DNA of 64,000 bases, taken from contig NZ_CP157874.1 of the NCBI RefSeq assembly GCF_040214835.1, positions 1,182,001 through 1,246,000 on the forward strand. The letters are read 5' to 3'. This document shows positions 49,601 through 57,802 of this stretch, piece after piece. The notes below the pieces were generated by a model. That model did not search any database and was not told the origin of the DNA. It was given only the letters and a program-made list of their open reading frames with translations. A program made the translations under genes and the position numbers. Source of the DNA: Pseudomonas asiatica (GTDB lineage: Bacteria; Pseudomonadota; Gammaproteobacteria; Pseudomonadales; Pseudomonadaceae). How positions within the stretch are numbered: position 1 is the first letter of the stretch; each line of letters opens with the position of its first letter.

Positions 49601-52600
49601 CGTTGCTGGCGACGCTGACGGTGAACACCAGGAGGTTGGTGGTGGCCGTGCGGCCTTCAACCACGGTGCCGTTGAGCGACAGGTTGACTGCCTCGCCGGT
49701 GGCCGTGTCGGTCAGGCCGGAGGCGCCTGCCACCACGCCCAGGGCGTAGGTGAGCGTACCGGCGCCATCGGCGCCGAAGGCCGAGGTGAAGTTGGCGGCG
49801 AAGCTTTGCGTGGCGTTGGTCGTCAGGTCCGTTTCATCGACGGTCAGGACCGGTTCCGTGCCGGTGGTGTTGATGCTTGGGCCGTCATCCTTGAACACCA
49901 GGTTCTGGCCGATGTTCAGGGTAGCCTGGGCGCTGTCGCCATCCTTGTCGGTCTTGGTGGCGGTCAAGGTCACCAGGTTGTCGGCGGTCAGGGTCTTCGA
50001 GTCATCGGGGTTGCTGGTGTCGGGATGCACGATGGCGCGGAGCTGGTCGAGGGTGACCTCGCCGTTGCTGGCGACGCTGACGGTGAACACCAGGAGGTTG
50101 GTGGTGGCCGTGCGGCCTTCCACCACGGTGCCGTTGAGCGACAGGTTGACTGCCTCGCCGGTGGCCGTGTCGGTCAGGCCGGAGGCACCCGCCACCACGC
50201 CCAGGGCGTAGGTGAGCGTACCGGCACCATCGGCACCGAAGGCCGAGGTGAAGTTGGCGGCGAAGCTTTGCGTGGCGTTGGTCGTCAGGTCCGTTTCATC
50301 GACGGTGAGGACCGGTTCCGTGCCGGTGGTACTGATGCTCGGGCCGTCATCCTTGAATACCAGGTTCTGGCCGATGTTGAGTGTGGCCTGGGCGCTGTCG
50401 CCGTCCTTGTCGGTCTTGGTGGCGGTCAAGGTCACCAGGTTGTCGGCGGTCAGGGTCTTCGAGTCATCGGGGTTGCTGGTGTCGGGGTGCACGATGGCGC
50501 GAAGCTGGTCGAGGGTAACGGAACCATTGCTGGCGACGCTGACGGTGAACACGAGGAGGTTGGTGGTGGCCGTGCGGCCTTCAACCACGGTGCCGTTGAG
50601 CGACAGGTTGACTGCCTCGCCGGTGGCCGTGTCGGTCAGGCCGGAGGCGCCCGCCACCACGCCCAGGGCGTAGGTGAGCGTACCGGCACCATCGGCGCCG
50701 AAGGCCGAGGTGAAGTTGGCGGCGAAGCTTTGCGTGGCGTTGGTCGTCAGGTCCGTTTCATCGACGGTCAGGACTGGTTCCGTGCCGGTGGTGCTGATGC
50801 TTGGGCCGTCATCCTTGAACACCAGGTTCTGGCCGATGTTCAGGGTAGCCTGGGCGCTGTCGCCATCCTTGTCGGTCTTGGTGGCGGTCAAGGTCACCAG
50901 GTTGTCGGCGGTCAGGGTCTTCGAGTCATCGGGGTTGGTGGTGTCGGGATGCACGATGGCGCGAAGCTGGTCGAGGGTAACGGAACCGTTGCTGGCGACG
51001 CTGACGGTGAACACGAGGAGGTTGGTGGTGGCCGTGCGGCCTTCCACCACGGTGCCGTTGAGCGACAGGTTGACTGCCTCGCCGGTGGCCGTGTCGGTCA
51101 GGCCGGAGGCACCCGCCACCACGCCCAGGGCGTAGGTGAGCGTACCGGCACCATCGGCGCCGAAGGCCGAGGTGAAGTTGGCGGCGAAGCTCTGCGTGGC
51201 GTCGGTCGCCAGGATTGTTTCATCGACAGTCAGGACCGGTTCCGTACCCGTGGTGCTGATACTGGGGCCGTCGTCCTCGAAGCTCATTTTGGAGCCGATT
51301 TCGGCGGTTGCGGTAGAAACCTGGCGTAGCATGAAACCGCCGATATCGAAGTCGGCATGTTCATTGCCTTTGGCGTCGACGGCGGCCCCATTCTCGACGA
51401 GTACGCGGTTGTGATCCTGTGTGGTGGTGTACTCGATCTTCTGGCCGGCTTTGATGCCGGTGAGGGTGGCGACGCCGGAAGCAAAGCTGATGACGATGCT
51501 CGGGTCATTCACCGACCCGTTTGAGTTCTCGATCACCTGGCCAGTGGCGATATTGATGACGCGAACGTTGGTGATCGCCACCGTGGCATCGTTGGCGTAG
51601 CCATTGACGAAATTCACGCCAGGTTCAGCGGCGGTGCTGAAGGCGCTGATCCTGACCACGGCGCTCTTGCCGCTTTGCAACTGCACGACATCGAACGTGG
51701 CCGACCTTGCATTGAACACGGCGGTGAAGTCGACGTTAGCTTCGATATCCGCTTCGTTCTGGTCCAGGTTGGGAATGGTCACATTCTGCCGGGCACCGGT
51801 GACGAAGGTAAAACGGACACCTTCCTGTTCCACGATCATCTGGTTGTTGGTGCCGAAGGTGGTCGGGCCGCCCGCCTGGCTGGTATTGATCGTATCGCCC
51901 GTGGTGATGTTGGCACCGCTCGACTGGTCGGCCGGGTCCTTGCCGGTGGCGATGATCGTCGGGTCGGTGATGCGCAGGATGCCGCCATCATTGACGACGG
52001 TCGGGTTCGCGGTGGTGAACATCAGGAACAGGTTCTGGCCGGAGGGTGCGTTGGCCAGGCTGAATGCCAAATCCTGGCTGGTGCCGATGAACACCTTGTT
52101 CAGCAGATTGACGGCATCGTCAGGGTTGCCCGTGTTCGGGTGCTTCAGCGGCTGGTATTCCACCGTCCAGATCTTGCCGCCGCTGACGGGCGATCCGGTT
52201 TCTTCGATATAGCCCGCGAAGATGATCGCGCCTGTCGGCCCGCCAGCGCGGCCCAGCACGATGTTGTTGTTGGTATCGGTGTAGAGCAGGATGTCGACGC
52301 CATTGAGGGTATCCAGCCCGCTGTCCAAGCCATTGAGAGGCGCGCCAAGGCTGTCGGTGAAGCTGATGTCGGTGATGCTGCCTCCCGGTACCGGGGTGAT
52401 GCTGAACGCATTGCTCCCGGTGTTGCCGACGGCGCCGGTATAGCCGCTCAAGGCGGCACCTGCCGGGGTACCGGCCCCCAGTGTGGTCAAGCGGGTCGAG
52501 AAGGCGGAGGGCAGGGATGCCACCAGGATGTCGTTGTCGTCGGCATCCGAGGCCGGGGTTGGTGTGGCTGTGCCGTTCTGCAACGCGGCCGTTTCGTCCA

Positions 52601-53093
52601 GCGTCACGCTCACACCGGTCGCGGTGATGATCGGCGCGCTGTCTGTGAACGAGGCCGTGGCCATCACATCGTCAGCGCTGCCGAACACTCGGTCGGCACC
52701 CGCGGCGGTCGCGCTGAGCAGGAAGGTGGCGCCCGCCGAGTCGTCGGGGTTGACGTACCACGAGGTGGTGATGCTGCCGTTGACCTGGCCGTCGAGATCG
52801 TCAGCGCCGCCGTCGGTCACGTACCAGGGGGTGTGACCTTCGCCGGAGCTGGTGGCAAGCACATCGTCGGGGGTGCCCCACAGCTTGTCCGCACCGGCGT
52901 CCGTGACATGGTCCACCTCGAATGCGACCGTGCTGCCCGCGGCAAAGCCGCTGGCCGTGATGGTTGCAGTGCTGCCAGGGCTATAGTCGTTCAGGTCGGT
53001 GGTAACGGTTGGTGAGGAGATGGGGGGTAGGTCGTCGCCGGAGGGGCTGCTGTGTTTGTCCGTCGGCGAGGCGTTCTTCTTGCGAATAGTCAT
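46674..53093 (-). CDS. Giant repeat adhesin, DUF5801-type, candidate type I secretion substrate
   Basis: 2139 residues from the ATG at 53093 (GGGAGAG 5 nt upstream); the frame extends 21 codons further without a better start. No Sec signal peptide. Residues 1-150: basic/Ser start and an Ig-like segment (STATITASGFAAGSTVAFEV) with GADKLWGTPDDV and GADRVFGSADDV. About 150-606: mixed beta-rich region. 607-1684: seven 154-residue repeats, each opening DDGPSISTTGTEPVLTVDET. 1685-2139: unique C-terminus ending DIVNNDIFNGSA. The composition (Asp/Thr/Ala/Gly-rich, one Lys-poor surface, no Cys in the repeats) fits a Ca2+-stabilised adhesin exported by a type I system. RTX GGxGxDxxx nonapeptides and a neighbouring ABC/HlyD/TolC set were not seen. 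Confidence 0.85.
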   Translation of the reverse strand: MTIRKKNASPTDKHSSPSGDDLPPISSPTVTTDLNDYSPGSTATITASGFAAGSTVAFEVDHVTDAGADKLWGTPDDVLATSSGEGHTPWYVTDGGADDLDGQVNGSITTSWYVNPDDSAGATFLLSATAAGADRVFGSADDVMATASFTDSAPIITATGVSVTLDETAALQNGTATPTPASDADDNDILVASLPSAFSTRLTTLGAGTPAGAALSGYTGAVGNTGSNAFSITPVPGGSITDISFTDSLGAPLNGLDSGLDTLNGVDILLYTDTNNNIVLGRAGGPTGAIIFAGYIEETGSPVSGGKIWTVEYQPLKHPNTGNPDDAVNLLNKVFIGTSQDLAFSLANAPSGQNLFLMFTTANPTVVNDGGILRITDPTIIATGKDPADQSSGANITTGDTINTSQAGGPTTFGTNNQMIVEQEGVRFTFVTGARQNVTIPNLDQNEADIEANVDFTAVFNARSATFDVVQLQSGKSAVVRISAFSTAAEPGVNFVNGYANDATVAITNVRVINIATGQVIENSNGSVNDPSIVISFASGVATLTGIKAGQKIEYTTTQDHNRVLVENGAAVDAKGNEHADFDIGGFMLRQVSTATAEIGSKMSFEDDGPSISTTGTEPVLTVDETILATDATQSFAANFTSAFGADGAGTLTYALGVVAGASGLTDTATGEAVNLSLNGTVVEGRTATTNLLVFTVSVASNGSVTLDQLRAIVHPDTTNPDDSKTLTADNLVTLTATKTDKDGDSAQATLNIGQNLVFKDDGPSISTTGTEPVLTVDETDLTTNATQSFAANFTSAFGADGAGTLTYALGVVAGASGLTDTATGEAVNLSLNGTVVEGRTATTNLLVFTVSVASNGSVTLDQLRAIVHPDTSNPDDSKTLTADNLVTLTATKTDKDGDSAQATLNIGQNLVFKDDGPSISTTGTEPVLTVDETDLTTNATQSFAANFTSAFGADGAGTLTYALGVVAGASGLTDTATGEAVNLSLNGTVVEGRTATTNLLVFTVSVASNGEVTLDQLRAIVHPDTSNPDDSKTLTADNLVTLTATKTDKDGDSAQATLNIGQNLVFKDDGPSINTTGTEPVLTVDETDLTTNATQSFAANFTSAFGADGAGTLTYALGVVAGASGLTDTATGEAVNLSLNGTVVEGRTATTNLLVFTVSVASNGEVTLDQLRAIVHPDTSNPDDSKTLTADNLVTLTATKTDKDGDSAQATLNIGQNLVFKDDGPSISTTGTEPVLTVDETDLTTNATQSFAANFTSAFGADGAGTLTYALGVVAGASGLTDTATGEAVNLSLNGTVVEGRTATTNLLAFTVSVASNGEVTLDQLRAIVHPDTSNPDDSKTLTADNLVTLTATKTDKDGDSAQATLNIGQNLVFKDDGPSISTTGTEPVLTVDETDLTTNATQSFAANFTSAFGADGAGTLTYALGVVAGASGLTDTATGEAVNLSLNGTVVEGRTATTNLLVFTVSVASNGEVTLDQLRAIVHPDTSNPDDSKTLTADNLVTLTATKTDKDGDSAQATLNIGQNLVFKDDGPSISTTGTEPVLTVDETDLTTNATQSFAANFTSAFGADGAGTLTYALGVVAGASGLIDTATGSAVNLSLNGTVVEGRTAVGNLLVFTVSVASNGSVTLDQLRAIVHPDASNPDDSKTLTADNLVTLTATKTDKDGDSAQATLNIGQNLVFHDDGPTLAFGNLIGTGSILPQYGFWNSTIGADGLGAAGLDISLVGGQFTLVRPDNTTTTGTGTLTETSPSPDANGAFHFTGTLTGDFDNNATTANTTIDYTLTAFANGSYTLDLVQGFRSVTTLSSADGSLDAGGPDPVRTLLIPETNDPTIPSASEEIVFFSAKALASTADIFTGIGLGAPDPTEASLQTNPLPSYIDPAAMNVSTSGIGVANNLLQGDNLAAISAADESFVINPETLLTGMKIFIDNSVAGYNTATEDLYYRIYYADGTTSNLTEVNTLTPEAGGQVSFLVQKEGSALIDAVQLTMGRGDIKIPVIEFIKETENLASDVKLQFSATLTDKDGDSASSAFDANLFANEPDNAPFDFTLVGTTGQRDAFNVDLSTDELLYQVSGFDAGAGQRDTLVLNGDPNAVVQSIDNTGADSIVTIAESGGQTTTITLVGVDIVNNDIFNGSA
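48042..51275 (-). repeat. Seven tandem 462-bp coding repeats
   Basis: Exactly 7 x 462 bp (154 codons). The unit encodes DDGPSISTTG…NIGQNLVFK. Copies 2 to 6 differ at only a few residues (NGSVTL/NGEVTL, SINTTG in copy 4, NLLAFTV in copy 5); the first (ILATDATQ, HPDTTNPDD) and last (GLIDTATGSAVN, GRTAVGN) copies are the most diverged. Long stretches are identical at DNA level, so copy number is prone to change by recombination or to assembly error. Confidence 0.95.
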
Positions 53094-53378
53094 GGCTCTC
53101 TCCCAGGCACTGCCGGTTGTCGAGGCCAGATCGCAGGCCCCGATTACAGGCCTCAACTATGGCGAAGCGCCATGAGCCGCGCATCGGCTGATACTCCTAG
53201 GCGGGGTGGGAGTATCGGACTACATGGCACTGGCGCCGGGAGGCCGAAGACGCACGGTCGCATGCTGTTCAACGCGCGCCTGCCGTATTCGGCTGCAGCC
53301 TCTTCCCGGCATCGGTTGCCTGACTTAATATACTCTCCAGTACAAATATTGAATGTGCCCTCCGCGAAAGGATTCATC
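53094..53378. promoter_or_regulatory. Divergent adhesin / RND-pump intergenic region with candidate operator
   Basis: 285 bp. Near the pump start, 53327-53350 holds an imperfect palindrome with outer AATAT…ATATT and inner TACT-CTCC-AGTA, placed about 29-52 bp before the ATG and overlapping a TATACT -10-like box (53329-53334). It is a plausible TetR-family operator. I could not place a convincing adhesin promoter on the minus strand. Confidence 0.35.
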
Positions 53379-54479
53379 ATGTTGCGCCATGCCTTGTCCA
53401 TCGCTCTGTCCGCCGCTGCCGTGCTGTTGCTGGTGGCGTGCGGCCAGGAAGCCGCCCCACCTGCTGCGCCGCGCCCGGCGCTGGTGGTGCAGCCGCAGCC
53501 GGCCGAAGCCGCTGCCGACAGTTACCCCGGCGAAGTGCGGGCGCGCTTCGAGCCGGAACTGGCTTTCCGCATTGGCGGCAAGGTCAGCAAGCGCCTGGTC
53601 GAGGAAGGGCAGCGGGTCAAGGCCGACCAGCCGCTGGCCGAGCTGGACCCGCAGGATGTGCGCCTGCAACTGGAAGCCAACCGTGCCCAGCTGGCGGCCG
53701 CCGAGGCCAACCTGTCGCTGGTGCGCGCCGAGCGCGATCGCTACCAGAAGCTGCTGGACCGGCAGATGGTCAGCCATTCCCAGTTCGATAACGCCGAAAA
53801 CCTCTACCGCGCCGGCCTGGCCCGGCTGAAACAGGCCAAGGCCGAGTTCGACGTGGCTGGCAACCAGGCTGAATATGCTGTGCTGCGCGCACCCCAGGCC
53901 GGGGTGATCGCCAAGCGCCAGGTGGAAGTGGGCCAGGTGGTCGCCGCAGGGCAGACCGTGTTCACCCTGGCCGCCGATGGCGAGCGGGAAGTGGCCATCG
54001 GCCTGCCGGAGCAGCAGTTCGCCCGCTTCGCCGTGGGCCAGCCGGTGAGCGTGGAGCTGTGGTCGCACCCGCAAGAGCGCTTCCAGGGGCGTATCCGCGA
54101 GTTGTCACCGGCCGCCGACCCGCGTTCGCGCACCTTCGCTGCCCGCATCGCCTTTACCACGGCCGCCACGCCGGCGGAGCTGGGCCAGAGCGCCCGGGTG
54201 TTCATCGCCCACGAAGGGCTGATCCCGCTGGCGGTGCCGCTGTCGGCAGTCACTGCGGAAAACGGCCAGGCCTACGTCTGGCGGGTCAACAAGGACAGCC
54301 GCCTGGAGCGGGCAGTGGTGCGCCTGGGGCCCTACGGCGCCGACAGCGTGCCCGTGCTCGAAGGCCTCGCCCCCGGCGACTGGGTTGTCGCCGCAGGTGG
54401 CCATGTATTGCGCGAGGGCCAGGAGATACGCCCCGTGGACCGTACCAACCGCGTAGTGAACCTGACGGCCAAGGAGTAA
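53379..54479 (+). CDS. RND efflux periplasmic adaptor, MexJ-like
   Basis: 366 residues from the ATG at 53379 (AAAGGA upstream); a longer upstream frame has no support. Lipoprotein signal MLRHALSIALSAAAVLLLVAC (Cys21). Lipoyl half-motifs flank an alpha hairpin (AELDPQDVRLQLEANRAQLA… and VLRAPQAGVIAKRQVEVGQV), followed by beta-barrel and membrane-proximal domains. It bridges the inner-membrane pump to an outer-membrane channel. Length and the surrounding order (rsmJ, TetR, pump, DUF4197, YbaY, plsB) match P. aeruginosa mexJK. No outer-membrane factor gene is present, as for mexJK. Confidence 0.9.
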   Translation: MLRHALSIALSAAAVLLLVACGQEAAPPAAPRPALVVQPQPAEAAADSYPGEVRARFEPELAFRIGGKVSKRLVEEGQRVKADQPLAELDPQDVRLQLEANRAQLAAAEANLSLVRAERDRYQKLLDRQMVSHSQFDNAENLYRAGLARLKQAKAEFDVAGNQAEYAVLRAPQAGVIAKRQVEVGQVVAAGQTVFTLAADGEREVAIGLPEQQFARFAVGQPVSVELWSHPQERFQGRIRELSPAADPRSRTFAARIAFTTAATPAELGQSARVFIAHEGLIPLAVPLSAVTAENGQAYVWRVNKDSRLERAVVRLGPYGADSVPVLEGLAPGDWVVAAGGHVLREGQEIRPVDRTNRVVNLTAKE

Positions 54480-54485
54480 GTCCCG

Positions 54486-57400
54486 ATGGGTTTCAACCTT
54501 TCTGCCTGGGCGCTGCGCAACCGCCAGATCGTCCTGTTCCTGATGATCCTGCTGGCGGCCATTGGCGCCATGTCCTACACCAAGCTCGGCCAGAGCGAGG
54601 ACCCGCCGTTCACCTTCAAGGCCATGGTCATCCGTACCCTGTGGCCCGGTGCCACTGCCGAGGAAGTGTCGCGCCAGGTCACCGAGCGCATCGAGAAGAA
54701 GCTGATGGAAACCGGCGAGTACGAGCGGATCGTCTCGTTCTCCCGCCCGGGCGAATCGCAGGTCACCTTCATGGCCCGCGACTCGCTGCATTCCAAGGAC
54801 ATCCCCGAGCTGTGGTACCAGATCCGCAAGAAGGTCGCGGACATCCGCCACACCTTGCCGCCGGAAATCCAGGGCCCGTTCTTCAATGACGAGTTCGGCA
54901 CCACCTTCGGCAATATCTATGCGCTGACGGGTGAGGGCTTCGACTACGCGGTGCTCAAGGACTATGCCGACCGTATCCAGATCCAGTTGCAGCGGGTCAA
55001 GGACGTGGGCAAGGTCGAGCTGATCGGCCTGCAGGACGAGAAAATCTGGATCGAGCTGTCCAACCTCAAGCTGGCCACCCTCGGCGTGCCGCTGGAGGCC
55101 GTGCAGCAGGCCCTGCAGGAGCAGAATGCGGTCAGCACCGCCGGCTTCTTCGAAACGCCCAGCGAGCGCCTGCAACTGCGGGTGAGCGGGCGCTTCGACA
55201 GCGTCGAGCAGATTCGCCAGTTCCCCATCCGCGTGGGGGACCGCACCTTCCGTATCGGCGATGTGGCCGAGGTGCACCGCGGTTTCAACGACCCACCCGC
55301 ACCGCGCATGCGCTTCATGGGCGAGGATGCCATTGGCCTGGCGGTGTCGATGAAGGACGGCGGCGACATTCTGGTGCTGGGCAAGGCATTGGAAAGCAAG
55401 TTCGAACGCCTGGCGCGCAGCCTGCCGGCCGGCATGGAGCTGCGCAAGGTCTCGGACCAGCCGGCGGCGGTCAAGGCTGGCGTGGGCGAGTTTGTCCAGG
55501 TGCTGGTCGAGGCGCTGGTCATCGTGCTGCTGGTGAGCTTCTTCTCGCTGGGCCTGCGCACGGGGTTGGTGGTGGCGCTGGCCATCCCGCTGGTGCTGGC
55601 CATGACCTTCGCCGCCATGCACTACTTCGGCATCGGCCTGCACAAGATCTCCCTTGGCGCGCTGGTGCTGGCCCTGGGCTTGTTGGTCGATGACGCGATC
55701 ATTGCCGTGGAGATGATGGCGATCAAGATGGAGCAGGGCTACGACCGCCTCAAGGCGGCCAGCTACGCCTGGAGCAGCACCGCCTTCCCGATGCTCACCG
55801 GCACCCTGATCACGGCGGCGGGCTTCCTGCCCATCGCCACGGCAGCCTCCAGTACGGGCGAATATACCCGTTCGATCTTCCAGGTGGTGACCATTGCCTT
55901 GCTGACCTCCTGGGTGGCCGCAGTGGTATTCGTGCCTTACCTGGGCGAGCGCCTGCTGCCGGACCTGGCCAAGCTGCATGCCTCCCGTCATGGCAAGGAC
56001 GGCCATGCGCCAGACCCTTACGCCACACCGTTCTACCAGCGTGTACGGCGTGTGGTGGAGTGGTGCGTGCGGCGGCGCAAGACGGTGATCCTGCTGACCA
56101 TTGCCGCCTTTGTCGGCAGTATCCTGCTGTTCCGTTTCGTGCCCCAGCAGTTCTTCCCGGCCTCAGGGCGCCCGGAGTTGATGGTCGACCTGAAACTGGC
56201 CGAGGGTGCCTCGCTGGCCAACACTGCCGAGCGGGTCAAGCAACTGGAGGCGTTGCTCAAGCAGCAGGAAGGTATCGACAATTACGTGGCCTACGTGGGC
56301 ACCGGTTCGCCGCGTTTCTACCTGCCACTGGACCAGCAGCTGCCGGCGGCCAGCTTCGCCCAGTTCGTGGTACTGGCCAAGTCGATGGAAGACCGCGAGC
56401 GCCTTCGCAGCTGGCTGATCAGCACCATGGACCAGCAGTTCCCCGACCTGCGTGCCCGGGTCACCCGCCTGGAAAACGGCCCGCCCGTGGGTTACCCGGT
56501 GCAGTTCCGGGTGACTGGCGAGCACATCGAGAAGGCCCGTGCGCTGGCCCGTGAAGTGGCCGACAAGGTGCGCCAGAACCCGCATGTGGTGAACGTGCAC
56601 CTGGACTGGGAAGAGCCGAGCAAGGCGGTGTTCCTCGAGATCGACCAGGACCGCGCCCGCGCCCTGGGCGTGAGCACCGCTCACCTGTCGAGCTTCCTGC
56701 AAAGCTCGCTGACCGGCACCACGGTCAGCCAGTATCGCGAGGACAACGAGTTGATCGAGATCCTGCTGCGCGGCACCCGGCAGGAACGCAGCGAGCTGGG
56801 CAACCTCGGCAGCCTGGCACTGCCGACCGACAATGGCCAGAGCGTGGCGTTGTCGCAGGTCGCGACTCTGGAGTACGGCTTCGAGGAGGGCATCATCTGG
56901 CACCGTAACCGCTTGCCGACGGTGACCGTGCGCGCCGATATCTACGACAAGGAGCAGCCGGCGACGCTGGTGAAACAGATAGAACCGACCCTGCGTGACA
57001 TTCGTGCCAAGCTGCCGGATGGATATTTGCTGGAAGTGGGCGGCACGGTCGAGGACTCCGAGCGCGGGCAGAAGTCGGTGAATGCCGGCATGCCGCTGTT
57101 CGTGGTGGTGGTGCTGAGCTTGCTGATGATCCAGCTGCGCAGCTTCTCGCGCACGGTGATGGTGTTCCTCACTGCGCCGCTGGGGCTGATTGGCGTGACC
57201 TTGTTCTTGCTGGTATTCCGCCAGCCGTTCGGCTTTGTCGCCATGCTTGGCACCATTGCCCTGGCGGGGATGATCATGCGCAACTCGGTGATCCTGGTGG
57301 ACCAGATCGAGCAGGACATCGCGGCGGGGCTGGATCGCTGGCAGGCGATCATCGAAGCCACGGTGCGGCGCTTCCGCCCGATCGTGTTGACCGCACTGGC

Positions 57401-57551
57401 AGCGGTGCTGGCGATGATTCCTTTGTCGCGCAGTGTGTTCTACGGGCCGATGGCGGTGGCGATCATGGGCGGGTTGATCGTGGCCACGGTGCTGACCCTG
57501 CTGTTCTTGCCGGCGTTGTATGCGGCTTGGTTCAGGGTGAAGAAGGGCTGA
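54486..57551 (+). CDS. RND efflux inner-membrane transporter, MexK-like
   Basis: 1021 residues of the HAE1/AcrB superfamily. Twelve membrane spans expected: the first at RNRQIVLFLMILLAAIGAMS, large periplasmic loops after spans 1 and 7. The proton-relay pair is in LGLLVDDAIIAVEMMAIKME, and the second-half relay region is RNSVILVDQIEQDIAAGLDR. Starts 6 bp after the adaptor gene. MexK exports triclosan, erythromycin and tetracycline in P. aeruginosa; the substrate range here is inferred only. Confidence 0.92.
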   Translation: MGFNLSAWALRNRQIVLFLMILLAAIGAMSYTKLGQSEDPPFTFKAMVIRTLWPGATAEEVSRQVTERIEKKLMETGEYERIVSFSRPGESQVTFMARDSLHSKDIPELWYQIRKKVADIRHTLPPEIQGPFFNDEFGTTFGNIYALTGEGFDYAVLKDYADRIQIQLQRVKDVGKVELIGLQDEKIWIELSNLKLATLGVPLEAVQQALQEQNAVSTAGFFETPSERLQLRVSGRFDSVEQIRQFPIRVGDRTFRIGDVAEVHRGFNDPPAPRMRFMGEDAIGLAVSMKDGGDILVLGKALESKFERLARSLPAGMELRKVSDQPAAVKAGVGEFVQVLVEALVIVLLVSFFSLGLRTGLVVALAIPLVLAMTFAAMHYFGIGLHKISLGALVLALGLLVDDAIIAVEMMAIKMEQGYDRLKAASYAWSSTAFPMLTGTLITAAGFLPIATAASSTGEYTRSIFQVVTIALLTSWVAAVVFVPYLGERLLPDLAKLHASRHGKDGHAPDPYATPFYQRVRRVVEWCVRRRKTVILLTIAAFVGSILLFRFVPQQFFPASGRPELMVDLKLAEGASLANTAERVKQLEALLKQQEGIDNYVAYVGTGSPRFYLPLDQQLPAASFAQFVVLAKSMEDRERLRSWLISTMDQQFPDLRARVTRLENGPPVGYPVQFRVTGEHIEKARALAREVADKVRQNPHVVNVHLDWEEPSKAVFLEIDQDRARALGVSTAHLSSFLQSSLTGTTVSQYREDNELIEILLRGTRQERSELGNLGSLALPTDNGQSVALSQVATLEYGFEEGIIWHRNRLPTVTVRADIYDKEQPATLVKQIEPTLRDIRAKLPDGYLLEVGGTVEDSERGQKSVNAGMPLFVVVVLSLLMIQLRSFSRTVMVFLTAPLGLIGVTLFLLVFRQPFGFVAMLGTIALAGMIMRNSVILVDQIEQDIAAGLDRWQAIIEATVRRFRPIVLTALAAVLAMIPLSRSVFYGPMAVAIMGGLIVATVLTLLFLPALYAAWFRVKKG

Positions 57552-57580
57552 ACGTCGCAGGGGAGGGCTTCGCCCTCGAA

Positions 57581-57777
57581 TCGCCGGCAAGCCAGCTCCC
57601 ACAGAACTGCACATAACTCATTAGCAGGGACACTGTGGGAGCGGCTTTAGCCGCGAACACCGGCGCAGCCGGTGCCATACACCGCGTTGGATTCTTCGCG
57701 GCTAAAGCCGCTCCCACCTCGACCGCATTGTCCTCAAGCCATGCGCTATCTCTGTGGGAGCTGGCTTGCCGGCGATG
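57581..57777. repeat. Nested REP pairs (one inserted in another)
   Basis: Outer perfect 25-bp inverted repeat at 57581-57605 and 57753-57777 (CGCCGGCAAGCCAGCTCCC family). Inside its loop is a complete second pair of a different family, 57636-57658 and 57696-57718 (GGGAGCGGCTTTAGCCGCG), itself enclosing CACCGGCGCAGCCGGTG. Confidence 0.85.
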
Positions 57778-57802
57778 GGCTGCAAAGCAGCCCCCAGGGC
57801 CA

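Noticed and set aside
47697..51329. A 1210-codon open frame on the + strand opposite the adhesin repeats, plus seven 153-codon + strand frames spaced 462 bp apart
   Set aside because: They are antisense shadows of the repeat array: the period equals the coding repeat, the products are low-complexity with no recognisable domain, and no ribosome-binding site is apparent. The minus-strand frame is continuous and starts with a good site.
54105..56006. A 633-codon minus-strand frame across the RND adaptor and pump genes
   Set aside because: It spans two well-supported + strand genes and gives a His/Gln-rich product with no family.
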